Positions 37,348-47,506 of a stretch of 64,000 nucleotides of DNA are shown here, piece by piece. Under the pieces are notes generated by a model. The model was not told the origin of the DNA. It saw only the letters and a program-made list of their open reading frames with translations, and made no database searches. This DNA comes from Aliiglaciecola sp041538045 (GTDB lineage Bacteria > Pseudomonadota > Gammaproteobacteria > Enterobacterales > Alteromonadaceae). Location of the stretch: the NCBI RefSeq assembly GCF_041538045.1, contig NZ_JBGOSE010000002.1:62001-126000 (forward strand). The letters run 5' to 3'. The first letter of the stretch is position 1. Each line of letters starts with the position of its first letter. The position numbers and the translations under genes are program-made.

Positions 37348-37544
37348 TTTATTACCTTGTTTTGATAAATGAGCTAATTTCTTCTTAACATAATAAGTAA
37401 GTTCTATTTAGATTAGTCAAAATGCTGAGATATATACAGTTTTTGATAATTTACTTGGGCTATTTTCGCTAAAAAATACGGATTTTTAAAGGGCTAAATT
37501 AACCTTATGTTTACAAAAAATATAAATATGCAGGGAATCTAATT

Positions 37545-37566
37545 AAAAAGGGCCGAATGGCCCTTT
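37545..37566 (-). terminator. Terminator of the RND/DUF1302 operon
   Basis: On the minus strand AAAGGGCC-ATTC-GGCCCTTTTT followed by AATT, 33 bp after the RND stop codon. Confidence 0.8.
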
Positions 37567-37598
37567 CATTGAAGTTTAAGCATATAATTATGCAAAAT

Positions 37599-39914
37599 TT
37601 ATTTTTGTTTTCGCCAGAAAACTGCGGCAAGTGCCGGTAATACCACTATGGCACCTAACATATTGACCACAAACATGAAGGTCAGAAGTATCCCCATATC
37701 CATTTGGAACTTGAGAGAAGAAAATACCCATGTACTCACACCAACAGCTAACGTAATACCAGTAAACAGAACAGCACTACCTCTTTCTTTTAGGGCTTCA
37801 AAGTAAGCTTGTCTTACTGGCATGCTCGATTTTAGTTTTATATTCATAGTAGACAGAATATAAATACCATAATCCACACCGATACCTACCCCTAAAGCGA
37901 TAACCGGCAAGGTGGAAACTGTCAGGCCAATTTCTAAAAACGTCATTAACGCTTGGGCGAGTACGGATACTACATACAAGGGTATGACCACCGACATAGT
38001 CGCACGCAATGAGCGGAAACTCAGTAAGCATAAAATGATGACGGCTCCAAAAACATATAACATCATTGGGTTCTGGGCATCATCTACAGCTTCGTTTTTC
38101 GCAGCCATCACACCAACAGGCCCTGATGCTAAACTAAATTTAAGATCGTCAGTTTGGTAATCCTCTCTGAACAATTTCACCGCTTCAACTACACGTTTAA
38201 TCGTCTCAGCTTTGTGATCTTCCATAAACAAGATGATTGGCATGACAGAACAATTCGTATTTAGCAAACCAGAGGACGTTGGTATTTGCGCAATAGCTTG
38301 AACTAAGGTTTGTTGATTTCTAGGAATAACTCGCCATTTCGGATTCCCTTCGTTATAACCTGCGTTGACTAACTTGGCGATAGAAGGAAGACTAACAGTG
38401 GATTGAACTCCCTCTACGTTGCCCATTTTCCACTGTAATTCATCAATTGCATTCATCACTTCATAAGATGTACAAGCTTCAGGTTTTGTTTCTACTAGGA
38501 TAGAAATGTAATCAACACTGATGGCGTACTTATCAGTAATTAGAAACGTGTCTTGGTTATAACGACTGCTTTCATGTAGAGCTGGAGCTCCAGCATGAAG
38601 ATCACCAATTTTCATTTTAGAAGATTGTATCCAACCAAAAACGAATAATACGGCGGTGACAAACAAGATTAAATAGGCAACCTTAGGAGTTGAACAATGG
38701 GCAATAGTATTCCAAAAAGTGTCTGAGCGATTTTCCTTGTTTTTAAACTTATTCTTATATGAATCACTAAATTTCACATAGGACATAAGCACTGGCAGTA
38801 GTATCAAGTTGGTTAAAATGATGACTGCGACCCCTAAACTAGCGGTTATCGCTAACTCACGAATAATACCAATATCGATTACCAGTAACGTCATAAACCC
38901 AACGGTGTCGGATAACAATGCAATGCCGCCTGGTATAAGCAAGGTTCTAAAGGCACTCTGCGCAGCAAACAATGAAGTGCCGCCTTCGACGACTCGTTTA
39001 CCTACGGCATTAATCATTTGCACACCGTGACTAACGCCAATGGCAAAGACTAAAAACGGCACTAGGATAGACATAGGATCTAGGCCAAAACCTAAAATTG
39101 TTAATAACCCTAATTGCCATACAACGGCTATTACTGAGCATAACAGAGGTAAAATGGTGAGCATGATTGATTTAGAGAAGAAATAAACCATGACAGCCGT
39201 AATGGCTAAAGCAATGGCAAAAAACATTAACACGTCTTTGGCACCATTGGCCACATCGCCAATCATTTTGGCAAAACCAATGATATGAATACTGGTATTT
39301 TCGTTTTCAAACTTACCACGTAATTGCTGTTCCAACTGATCTGCCAAAACTAGGGTATCAAGCTTCTCCCCAGTAGTTGGATCAATATTGAGCAACTGAG
39401 CGGATACCATTGCACACTTAAAGTCATCTGAGACTAACTGCCCAACGATACCTGCCTTATCAATATTTTGAGACACTAACGCTAATGCATCTGAGTTAGT
39501 TGAATCGAAATCTGCTGGGATAACTGGACCGCCTGCAAAGCCCCCTTCGACTATCTCGGTAAAACGCGTAGACGAAGAAAACAAAGATTTCACTAATGAG
39601 CGTTCAACACCATTAATAAAAAACAACTGGTCATGGACATTTTTCAGAGTGTCGAAAAATTCGGTATTAAAAATATCACTGTCTTTGTCACATACTGAAA
39701 CCAAAATACTATTAGCACCACCAAAGTCTTTGGCATGCTTCATATAATTAACCATGTATTCATGGTTTAACGGTATATTTTTAGTGAACCCCGCATCTAA
39801 CTTAAGTTGTGAGGACTGATAACCCAAAAACGCGGTGGTTAAAGCAAACAATAAAACAACAATAATCCGATTTCGAAAAATTATGCTGACACAAAAATCA
39901 ATCAATTTAGTCAT
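37599..39914 (-). CDS. MMPL-type RND permease of a putative envelope lipid-transport operon
   Basis: 771 residues with the RND duplication: TM1 (about 15-33), a large periplasmic loop, TM2-6 (about 225-390), TM7 (about 410-430), a second loop and TM8-12 (about 630-765). The TM4-like segments VPFLVFAIGVSHGVQMINAVG and ALGVGIGVDYGIYIL carry the sterol-sensing/MMPL pattern. At under 800 residues and with no membrane-fusion partner, it belongs to the MMPL/HpnN-like branch that moves lipids or hydrophobic compounds, not the AcrB drug pumps. It is the last gene of the DUF1302-DUF1329-YCF48-RND operon, five bases after the YCF48 gene. Confidence 0.88.
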   Translation of the reverse strand: MTKLIDFCVSIIFRNRIIVVLLFALTTAFLGYQSSQLKLDAGFTKNIPLNHEYMVNYMKHAKDFGGANSILVSVCDKDSDIFNTEFFDTLKNVHDQLFFINGVERSLVKSLFSSSTRFTEIVEGGFAGGPVIPADFDSTNSDALALVSQNIDKAGIVGQLVSDDFKCAMVSAQLLNIDPTTGEKLDTLVLADQLEQQLRGKFENENTSIHIIGFAKMIGDVANGAKDVLMFFAIALAITAVMVYFFSKSIMLTILPLLCSVIAVVWQLGLLTILGFGLDPMSILVPFLVFAIGVSHGVQMINAVGKRVVEGGTSLFAAQSAFRTLLIPGGIALLSDTVGFMTLLVIDIGIIRELAITASLGVAVIILTNLILLPVLMSYVKFSDSYKNKFKNKENRSDTFWNTIAHCSTPKVAYLILFVTAVLFVFGWIQSSKMKIGDLHAGAPALHESSRYNQDTFLITDKYAISVDYISILVETKPEACTSYEVMNAIDELQWKMGNVEGVQSTVSLPSIAKLVNAGYNEGNPKWRVIPRNQQTLVQAIAQIPTSSGLLNTNCSVMPIILFMEDHKAETIKRVVEAVKLFREDYQTDDLKFSLASGPVGVMAAKNEAVDDAQNPMMLYVFGAVIILCLLSFRSLRATMSVVIPLYVVSVLAQALMTFLEIGLTVSTLPVIALGVGIGVDYGIYILSTMNIKLKSSMPVRQAYFEALKERGSAVLFTGITLAVGVSTWVFSSLKFQMDMGILLTFMFVVNMLGAIVVLPALAAVFWRKQK

Positions 39915-39919
39915 AAGTC

Positions 39920-40942
39920 TTAATTCATTCCTTCACAAACGGATTCGTCATCGCTATACAAAACGCTTTTTATTCCTTCCGCTGTTGCTAAAAGGATTAT
40001 ATTTTCATGTTTAACAGCTGCATTAATAGCTTTGCCGTCATCAAAGTGAGCATCTATGACGTTGTTACCGTTAACACAAACCACATTGCCACTATTCCCC
40101 ATGGCAACATATTGGGAGTTTGACAAGGGCATAATCATATTCAACGAGGAGGTTATGCCAGATTGAATCGATACCCATCTTTTATCTTCAGCGGACAATT
40201 TAAATATGTTGCCACGCAAACCAACGGCAATTAAGTCATTATTGTCCAATTGTTGTATATCGAAAAACGAACCATAGTAATTCACATCCATTCGTTGCCA
40301 GGTAACGCCTTTATCGTCACTTTTAGCCAGTAACCCTGACTCGCCTGCTACATAAATGCTATCGTCAACAACTAGAATTTTGTTGAGGTGAGGTAAAATG
40401 GAAACTAATTCAGAACGATAAAACTCTTCATCCTCCAAGCGCAGTTCTTCTAAATATTCAATATCATCAGGATGAAGAAAACCGAGATGAACCTCAGTAT
40501 CCCAAGTTTTACCACCATTTAGGGTACGCATAAAGGTACCGTAAGCGCCTATCGCTAACCCTTCATTAATATTTAAAAACGCCACATCTAACAACGGCTT
40601 TTCTAATTCAGGAGCGAACAGTTGAATTTCCCAAGGTTGACCTTGGTCTTGCTGATGTAAAATAACTGCATCGTGACCCACGGCCCAAAGTTGATTATCA
40701 ACTGCAGTTACCGCCGTGAGTGTAGATAAGGTAGGAATGACTTGTTGTTGCCAATTTTCGCCATCTTCTGAAACTAGAACATGACCACGTTCACCAACAG
40801 TGACTATCTGTTGATTGCTTTTTACCACGTCCAATAATAGTGATTCTTTAGCTAAAGGAGCCATATAAGACTCTTCAGAAGACGCTGAGAATGCACTGAA
40901 AGAACTGATAAACAAAATTGTTAAAATTTTACTTCGCTTCAT
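39920..40942 (-). CDS. YCF48-like periplasmic beta-propeller protein
   Basis: 340 residues from the ATG at 40942. That start is chosen over one 15 codons upstream because it gives a clean signal peptide (MKRSKILTILFISSFSAFSA). The mature part repeats the BNR/YCF48 blade pattern: VTVGERGHVLVSEDGENWQQ, AIGAYGTFMRTLNGGKTWD, VAGESGLLAKSDDKGVTWQ. YCF48 is the fold of the photosystem II assembly factor HCF136, but bacterial homologues beside RND pumps have no known assembly role. It probably sits in the periplasm as a partner of the RND permease encoded next. Confidence 0.85.
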   Translation of the reverse strand: MKRSKILTILFISSFSAFSASSEESYMAPLAKESLLLDVVKSNQQIVTVGERGHVLVSEDGENWQQQVIPTLSTLTAVTAVDNQLWAVGHDAVILHQQDQGQPWEIQLFAPELEKPLLDVAFLNINEGLAIGAYGTFMRTLNGGKTWDTEVHLGFLHPDDIEYLEELRLEDEEFYRSELVSILPHLNKILVVDDSIYVAGESGLLAKSDDKGVTWQRMDVNYYGSFFDIQQLDNNDLIAVGLRGNIFKLSAEDKRWVSIQSGITSSLNMIMPLSNSQYVAMGNSGNVVCVNGNNVIDAHFDDGKAINAAVKHENIILLATAEGIKSVLYSDDESVCEGMN

Positions 40943-41004
40943 TTTCTTCTTTTCATCTTCAATTACAAAAACGGCTGGCAGAGCCAACCGTTGTTATTTA
41001 CTAG

Positions 41005-42372
41005 TTAGCGTATCCCTTCTCGCCTTAGGGCTTGGGCCGTAAATTCTTTTTCTCTAGGTCTAACCGAGAAATCATATACTTTATCTTCGTTATCTAAACC
41101 AAGAGCCAAGTAACGTCTTGAATTTAGATCATGGTATACATCTAGCGTAGACCAATGTGCAGGAACATCGTAGAAATTTAATCCATGAGCTACGGCTACT
41201 TTGTACAAATCACCGCGGTTATCATACATATCAACCACTTGTACTTGCCAGCTATCTTCGTCAATGAAGAATACGCGTTTAGAATAAACGTGGCGGAAGC
41301 CCTCTTTTAAAGTCGCTTCAACAACCCAAACACGATGTTTTTCATAACGCGTTAAATCTGGATTAATGTGTCCTGGGGTAAGTATTTCTTCATATTTTAC
41401 CTTATCACTATGCAAAGCATAGCTGTTATAGGCAACATACATTTCTTTTTTACCCTTTAATTCCCAATTGTAACGGTCTGGAGCACCATTAAACATATCG
41501 AAATCATCGGTAGTACGCAATCCATCAGACGCTGTACCTGGTGCATCATAAGCAATATTAGGTGCGCGTCTAACACGACGTTGTCCAGTATTGTAAGTCC
41601 AAGCTTGACGTGGTTCGCGAACCTGATCCATAGTTTCATGAACTAATAATGCTGTTCCGGCGAGCCGTGCAGGAGACGTTATCTTCTGTTTAAACTTCAT
41701 AAGAATGTTGTTTTCAAGTAGCTTTTCCGGCGTTGCATCACGTTTGGCGTATTCCACCAATAAAATTTCATCAAAACCTATCACGGTGTAATCACCAGAC
41801 GCGGTAGGGGCTGCTTGACCACCGTAGCGCTTAATGCCTTCACCGCGGAAACGTAAAATATGGTTCCAAATTGCCTCTACGCCTGTTTGTGGAATAGGAA
41901 AAGGTACACCAACAGCGGCATTTTTGATGCCATTACCACCTTGAACTAATTCAGCACGAGAAGCATTAGCTTTCGCTGCATCGTACACATATTGTGGGTT
42001 TGAAGCCGTTCGGCGAGTTTCGTAGATAGGCATTTCATAAGTATCAGGATAGGTTTCAAAAAGCTTTATTTGTCCAGCACTTAAGAAGTCTGCATATTCT
42101 TTGTAATTTTTACCGCTAATGGTAAACAACACTTTGTCTCCAGGAAATGGGTCTGGATGAAAGTCACCAGGTTCATAACCCTCTGGAGGAGTTGTAATTC
42201 CTCCGTTCCAAGCTGGGATACTGCCATCAGCATTACCTGCTTTTTCTCCGCCTAATGGCGTAAGTTCGTTACCTAGTTTCGCTGCTTGCTCTTGAGATAC
42301 TTTCGCATGAGCAAACGAAACACTTAGTGCCAATGCCAAAGCAGTGGTTGTTACTACTAAATTCTTTATCAT
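41005..42372 (-). CDS. DUF1329 protein, LolA/LolB-like outer-membrane lipid carrier fold
   Basis: 455 residues. A signal peptide (VVTTTALALALSVSFAHA) precedes LGNELTPLGGEKAGNADGS and IPAWNGGITTPPEGYEPGD, the recognisable start of DUF1329. The C-terminal half reads like a LolA/LolB-type half-barrel (KRVFFIDEDSWQVQVVDMYD; WVVEATLKEGFRHVYSKR). The family is described as related to outer-membrane lipoprotein-sorting proteins, but its cargo is unknown. It lies 12 bp after the DUF1302 gene and 62 bp before the YCF48 gene. Confidence 0.88.
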   Translation of the reverse strand: MIKNLVVTTTALALALSVSFAHAKVSQEQAAKLGNELTPLGGEKAGNADGSIPAWNGGITTPPEGYEPGDFHPDPFPGDKVLFTISGKNYKEYADFLSAGQIKLFETYPDTYEMPIYETRRTASNPQYVYDAAKANASRAELVQGGNGIKNAAVGVPFPIPQTGVEAIWNHILRFRGEGIKRYGGQAAPTASGDYTVIGFDEILLVEYAKRDATPEKLLENNILMKFKQKITSPARLAGTALLVHETMDQVREPRQAWTYNTGQRRVRRAPNIAYDAPGTASDGLRTTDDFDMFNGAPDRYNWELKGKKEMYVAYNSYALHSDKVKYEEILTPGHINPDLTRYEKHRVWVVEATLKEGFRHVYSKRVFFIDEDSWQVQVVDMYDNRGDLYKVAVAHGLNFYDVPAHWSTLDVYHDLNSRRYLALGLDNEDKVYDFSVRPREKEFTAQALRREGIR

Positions 42373-42384
42373 TTCGTTTTTCTC

Positions 42385-44463
42385 TTAAATCGAATATTTG
42401 AAGTTAACTGATACAAAGTCGCGATCTGAAAGTGCATTTGAATTACCGATGCCACCCCAGTAACTACTGTAACCTACTGCAGCTGAAAATTTGCTTAAAT
42501 AATCAAACTCGAAAGTTAAGTTCGCTGATTTCACATCTTCTGTAAATAAGAACAATGGATCAGGCGTTGTCCCCTCAACATCATGAGAGAAAGTCGCTCG
42601 CGTTCTAAGGTTTACACCAGAAAACACATTATTGAAGTCGGCTACTGCCAAAATACGATATCCCCAAGCGTAATCTGTTGGGAATGGGTTTGTTTCAGGC
42701 CCATCAGACAAACCTATATGTAAACCTTCTCGAGTGGAAATAATATTACCACTTTCATCACGCAAAGGCTCTAAAGAAGGTGTTCTCGATGTACCGGGGC
42801 CATTTAATCTAATAACGTTTGGATCGGGCATATCTTCTATACTCACATAACCTACTTCACCAAGTAAGATTAGGTTATCAGCGCCCCAAGTTGGACCAAA
42901 AACATGAGTGGTAGTAAATTGCACCTGCATGGTATCTGATACTACAAAACCCTCAGCAGTTTCACCTGGACCAACCGAGCGTCCGATATTACCCATTTGT
43001 GATATACCCTCAAAATCTGGACGAATACCTGCGTTAGCAAGTTGTTCAGGCATTGCGGTATACAGCAATTCCACATCATCGATTTGTAGCGGTTCATCAA
43101 CACGATAAGCAATTTCACCGGCCACAGCTGTTTCACCAACGTTGGTGTTAAAGCTAAAACCGTATAACTTAATATCTTCGGGGTACATAAATTGACTTTC
43201 TGTAAATGCATCTAACGAGGTGATGTTGTCACGGGTGATTTCGTTAGCCGCTAAAAAGGCAATATCTTGTGCAATACCAGCGCTTGTGAAATCGGAAGTC
43301 GTACCTGAAATTAACGGACGCTGACTATGATAATTGATATGGTATAAACTAAATTCCGTATCATTCAATTCACTTGAATAATACGACATCTTAATACCGT
43401 ACTGACCTTGATCATCTGCATCTGTATGAGCAGCGTCACTATATCCTCTTACCGCCACTTTAGTAGGATAGGCCAAATAAGCCATAGCAATATCTGAAGA
43501 GTCCGCCCCGGCTAACAATGCTGAACGTAATCCATTTAAACTTTCAAGTAGGAAGTCTAAATTAATATCTGGGTTACCAGAGAAGCCTAATTGAATGTTT
43601 TGAGCCTGACCGCCCTCGCCTGCAAAATCATTGGTTGCGAAATAACTTCCAGCTTGTGGCAACCTGCTACGTTCCCACTCATATTGATAATAGGCGGATA
43701 AACTAAGGTTTTCTGTTAGTCCAAAAGATGCGAAAACCATTCCTACAGGAATGAATACTTCTTTTAGCTCAGCACCAGGTGCTAGTGCACGAGTAACATC
43801 AACAGGGTTAGTTGTATTGATACCGTGTTGGATGAAAGTACTTTCCCCCCAACTTACCACTTGATCACCTATACGCAATGTGACTGGTACATTACCAATA
43901 TCAAAGTCAGCATAGAAAAATGCATCTAACAATCGAACATCTGAACACAGTTCCTCAGACGCTTGCGGTGCAGAACAAGGATCCTGAATTTGACCAGTAA
44001 TTGGGTTAGCCCAATCTCTTGTGCCATCTTTTAACGCGAAATCGTAAAAATACAAGCCACGAGCAAAAAAGCCCATGTTGTCATAGCGAATGTCTAATTC
44101 ATGGGTCCCTTTAAAGACGGTTGAAAAAGCTTCGCCTTTATCAAAGTTAAGGTTACCTAAGTCACCATTGGTTGAATAAGCACCGTCTGCGCTTGCCCAT
44201 ACATCAGATGAAGCATAAGTGACATTAGTCGCTGCGTTGTAATTACTCCAATCGAAGTTGGGGTGATTGCTGTTACCTATTAGAGAAAAGTCACGTTCTT
44301 CAACACGAATACTTGTTCCGAGTGAAAAGTTTGAGTCGAAGTTTATCGACCAATCCCCTTTCTCCCATGACGCAGCATAAAGATTTGCGGAGGTCATAAC
44401 AGAAACGGCAGCTATGCTAAGTGCAAGCGGTGACTTTTTAAACTTCAAAGGTCCACACTTCAT
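42385..44463 (-). CDS. DUF1302 outer-membrane beta-barrel-like protein
   Basis: 692 residues. A signal peptide (LALSIAAVSVMTSANLYA) is followed by the family start WEKGDWSINFDSNFSLGTSI and a mature chain of alternating strands ending in an aromatic/hydrophobic outer-membrane-like terminus (DRDFVSVNFKYSI). The motif LRIGDQVVSWGESTFIQHGI is the DUF1302 signature. It is probably a porin-like or fatty-acid-transporter-like barrel. First gene of the operon DUF1302-DUF1329-YCF48-RND; the 178-bp gap upstream should hold the promoter. Function unknown. Confidence 0.88.
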   Translation of the reverse strand: MKCGPLKFKKSPLALSIAAVSVMTSANLYAASWEKGDWSINFDSNFSLGTSIRVEERDFSLIGNSNHPNFDWSNYNAATNVTYASSDVWASADGAYSTNGDLGNLNFDKGEAFSTVFKGTHELDIRYDNMGFFARGLYFYDFALKDGTRDWANPITGQIQDPCSAPQASEELCSDVRLLDAFFYADFDIGNVPVTLRIGDQVVSWGESTFIQHGINTTNPVDVTRALAPGAELKEVFIPVGMVFASFGLTENLSLSAYYQYEWERSRLPQAGSYFATNDFAGEGGQAQNIQLGFSGNPDINLDFLLESLNGLRSALLAGADSSDIAMAYLAYPTKVAVRGYSDAAHTDADDQGQYGIKMSYYSSELNDTEFSLYHINYHSQRPLISGTTSDFTSAGIAQDIAFLAANEITRDNITSLDAFTESQFMYPEDIKLYGFSFNTNVGETAVAGEIAYRVDEPLQIDDVELLYTAMPEQLANAGIRPDFEGISQMGNIGRSVGPGETAEGFVVSDTMQVQFTTTHVFGPTWGADNLILLGEVGYVSIEDMPDPNVIRLNGPGTSRTPSLEPLRDESGNIISTREGLHIGLSDGPETNPFPTDYAWGYRILAVADFNNVFSGVNLRTRATFSHDVEGTTPDPLFLFTEDVKSANLTFEFDYLSKFSAAVGYSSYWGGIGNSNALSDRDFVSVNFKYSI

Positions 44464-44610
44464 ATTTTAGTTCTCCCTAGTCGCCAGAAAATGAAGACGA
44501 CATTTATTTAGTATCAAATTATTCACAAAATGATTACATCATTTAGACACGATAGCAAGAAGAAATCGTACCAGTTGAAAATTTGTAAAAGTCTACCATT
44601 TTCAACAGGT

Positions 44611-44638
44611 TAAAAATCACACAATTGCTAACTGTGAG
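44611..44638 (-). terminator. Possible terminator after the DUF2835 gene
   Basis: On the minus strand CTCACA and TGTGTGA can pair around GTTAGCAAT, followed by TTTTT. The stem is short, so this is weak. Confidence 0.4.
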
Positions 44639-44641
44639 TTA

Positions 44642-44863
44642 TTAGGTCACTTTTTCAAATGAAAAGACTTTATTTTCAGGAGTAATTATAAGTCGAAAAC
44701 GGCCATTTAACCCGAGCCTAGTAACAAATGGCCGCAAATTAAAGGTAGGGAGTTGAATTCGTTCACCATTTTCTGAATATAGAATAACGGCGTTATTTGT
44801 AGTCAAATAAAGCTTCTCACACATTTCGTAAGAAGCGTTTAAATTGAAATAATAGGTTCGCAT
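44642..44863 (-). CDS. DUF2835 family protein
   Basis: 73 residues: start YYFNLNASYEMCEKLY, middle NAVILYSENGERIQLP, end LRPFVTRLGLNGRFRLIITP. This matches the DUF2835 pattern (Y.F.L.IS..E.L.YY; RSEDGRRI.FPA..LRPFVT..GV.GRFRL). A small beta-rich cytoplasmic protein of unknown function. It starts 6 bp after the pepN stop codon and shares its operon. Confidence 0.85.
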   Translation of the reverse strand: MRTYYFNLNASYEMCEKLYLTTNNAVILYSENGERIQLPTFNLRPFVTRLGLNGRFRLIITPENKVFSFEKVT

Positions 44864-44869
44864 ATAATG

Positions 44870-47458
44870 TTAATAACTGAGGCTTTTACTTACTTTTTCA
44901 AAGACATCTTTACTTAAACTCGGTAGAGCAAGTAACCGAGTTAATTGATATTTCATCAAGTCAGCTCGAATATCATCCACTTTTCGCCATTGTGTTAACG
45001 GCGTAACGATGCGTGAAGCAACCTGTGGATTTCTTGCATCCAACTTCATTAAGTAGTCTGTTACGTATTTATAACCTGAACCATCAATAGCATGGAAGCC
45101 CGTTGCATTATAAAATGCAAAGGTACCAATAACTGATCTTACTCGGTTAGGGTTATCATGATTAAATTGTTTATGACTCATGAGTAAATCTAAGCGGGTC
45201 AGGATATCGGGTATCTCACAACTAGCATGCAAAGCAAACCACTTGTCTAAAACCAAAGGATCATCGGCCCATTTCTGTTCAAATTTATTCATAAGATCTT
45301 CGAAACATGGCAGCACTGCTGCTTGAGCGGCTTTAAGTGCGCCTAGTGAGTCAGTCATGTTATCGGATGATTCGAATTGTTTACTAACAAGTGAATTACC
45401 CTGCTCTGTTTTCGCTAAGTAATATAGACACAAATTTCTTAGCTTACGCTTGTTCACCTGTTCTGACTGATATGCATAACCAGATTGCTGGGTAGACTGG
45501 TAGACCCTTAAAAACACGTCGCTAAAGGTTTTTGCAATATAAACTTCTAGTTCTTTCCTGCCTTGGTTTAATTCAATCACATAATATCGAGACACTTGTT
45601 GCCCTAGGGTTTCGATGCTAGGTAGGGTCAGCATTTCAGCAATCAAAGCCAAATCACAAGGTGCCTTTGTTTCGCTTAATAGCCCATCCACTAATTTATC
45701 AATGGCGTTAAAGTTGACACTTAATTTAGAGCTAGCTGGTGTTTTACCGTGTAAAAATTCACTGAATAGTGTCTGCGCTGCATCCCAGCGTGCATAACCG
45801 TCTTTTGCAGATAACGCTATTTTTAATAAGGCATCCACTGAATAATTAAATTCAAGTTTAACCGGAGCAGAAAAGTCCGTTAACAGAGCAACCGTGGGTT
45901 TTTGTTCAAGCCCTGCTTTAGTAAGAGTTTGCTGAGACTGTTTAAGATGGAATAGTTCAACAGAGGTTTCACCACAACTATTTATCAATTCCAATCGTAT
46001 TGGAATATGTAAATCTTGCTTTTCTAGTTGATCAGCGGTGGCATTATTTATTTGTTCAAACCCTATGGTATATTCGCCTTTTAGTTCATCGAAACTTTCG
46101 TTAACTTTGACAATAGGCGTTCCCGATTGTCCATACCATCGTTTAAATTGTGATAAATCGAACTGATTCGCATCTTGCATAGCGCTGACAAAATCATCGC
46201 AAGTTACCGCTTGGCCGTCATGACGTTTAAAATACAAATCGATACCATTTTTAAACCCTTCTTGACCAAGTAAGGTATGCATCATTCGAATAACTTCCGC
46301 ACCTTTGTCATACACGGTTACAGTGTAGAAGTTATTCATTTCTATTACTTCATCGGGACGAATGGGATGTGACATGGCGCTCGCATCTTCTGCAAATTGA
46401 TGCTCTCTCATCACTTTGACATTTTTAATCCGATTCACAACCGGTGAGCCCATATCTGCACTAAATTGTTGATCGCGAAATACCGTTAGGCCTTCTTTCA
46501 AACTTAGTTGAAACCAGTCTCTACAAGTTACTCTGTTGCCTGTCCAATTGTGGAAGTATTCATGGGCGATGACTGATTCAATATTGAAAAAGTCTTCATC
46601 TGTTGCTGAGGCACTATCGGCTAACACGTATTTACTGTTGAATACGTTTAGCCCTTTATTTTCCATTGCGCCCATGTTGAAGAAGTCAACGGCCACTATC
46701 ATATAGATATCAAGGTCATATTCTAAATCAAAAACTTGTTCATCCCAGGCCATGGCTTTTTTGAGAGATGCTAAAGCATGATGCCCGCGATTTAATTTAC
46801 CTTTGTCGACGAACAGTTGTAATAAAACCTTTCGCCCTGAAGTGGTTTTATAATGATCTTCTAGTAGATCAAAATCTCCTGCTACTAACGCAAATAAATA
46901 ACAGGGTTTTTTGAATGGGTCATGCCATTTTACCCAGTGGCGACCATCTTCTAATTTACCACTGTCTATTTTATTACCGTTTGACAATAGATAGGGATAA
47001 GCTTTTTGATCCGCATAAATGGTAACAGTATATTCGGCTAGAACATCGGGCCGGTCGATAAAGTAAGTTATTTTTCGGAAGCCTTCAGCTTCACATTGGG
47101 TGCAATAAGCATTTTCGGTTTTATACAGCCCTTCTAACGATCTATTTAGTGCAGGATCCAGTTCTGTATAAATTTCAAGATAGAAATCATCTGGCACATT
47201 TTCAATGGTTAAAGCGGATGACGTTTGTTCATACTTTGTCAGGCTATTACCATTTAACTTGATATCGATTAAAGTTAGCTCTTCACCATCTAACACTAGT
47301 GGCTGTTGGTGATCTCCGTTACGTTTAACACGCAACTGACTTTTAATTTGAGTTTTTGGCTGTTCAAGTTTTACGGACAAATCTACCGTTGAAATCAGAA
47401 AATCTGGAGCTTGATAATCTAAACGGCGCTTTGCTTTAATATCACGATTGTCGGACAT
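44870..47458 (-). CDS. pepN: Aminopeptidase N
   Basis: 862 residues (E. coli PepN 870). The exopeptidase motif GAMEN (MGAMENKGL) and zinc site HEYFH at about 297-301, with the third ligand Glu in LKEGLTVF, are intact. It removes N-terminal residues from peptides with broad specificity in the cytoplasm and completes ATP-dependent protein turnover. It follows the NhaC gene by 48 bp and precedes DUF2835 by 6 bp on the minus strand. Confidence 0.97.
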   Translation of the reverse strand: MSDNRDIKAKRRLDYQAPDFLISTVDLSVKLEQPKTQIKSQLRVKRNGDHQQPLVLDGEELTLIDIKLNGNSLTKYEQTSSALTIENVPDDFYLEIYTELDPALNRSLEGLYKTENAYCTQCEAEGFRKITYFIDRPDVLAEYTVTIYADQKAYPYLLSNGNKIDSGKLEDGRHWVKWHDPFKKPCYLFALVAGDFDLLEDHYKTTSGRKVLLQLFVDKGKLNRGHHALASLKKAMAWDEQVFDLEYDLDIYMIVAVDFFNMGAMENKGLNVFNSKYVLADSASATDEDFFNIESVIAHEYFHNWTGNRVTCRDWFQLSLKEGLTVFRDQQFSADMGSPVVNRIKNVKVMREHQFAEDASAMSHPIRPDEVIEMNNFYTVTVYDKGAEVIRMMHTLLGQEGFKNGIDLYFKRHDGQAVTCDDFVSAMQDANQFDLSQFKRWYGQSGTPIVKVNESFDELKGEYTIGFEQINNATADQLEKQDLHIPIRLELINSCGETSVELFHLKQSQQTLTKAGLEQKPTVALLTDFSAPVKLEFNYSVDALLKIALSAKDGYARWDAAQTLFSEFLHGKTPASSKLSVNFNAIDKLVDGLLSETKAPCDLALIAEMLTLPSIETLGQQVSRYYVIELNQGRKELEVYIAKTFSDVFLRVYQSTQQSGYAYQSEQVNKRKLRNLCLYYLAKTEQGNSLVSKQFESSDNMTDSLGALKAAQAAVLPCFEDLMNKFEQKWADDPLVLDKWFALHASCEIPDILTRLDLLMSHKQFNHDNPNRVRSVIGTFAFYNATGFHAIDGSGYKYVTDYLMKLDARNPQVASRIVTPLTQWRKVDDIRADLMKYQLTRLLALPSLSKDVFEKVSKSLSY

Positions 47459-47506
47459 ACTTAGACCTAATTAAGAATACAAAAATACCGATTACTCTAA
47501 AGGCTT

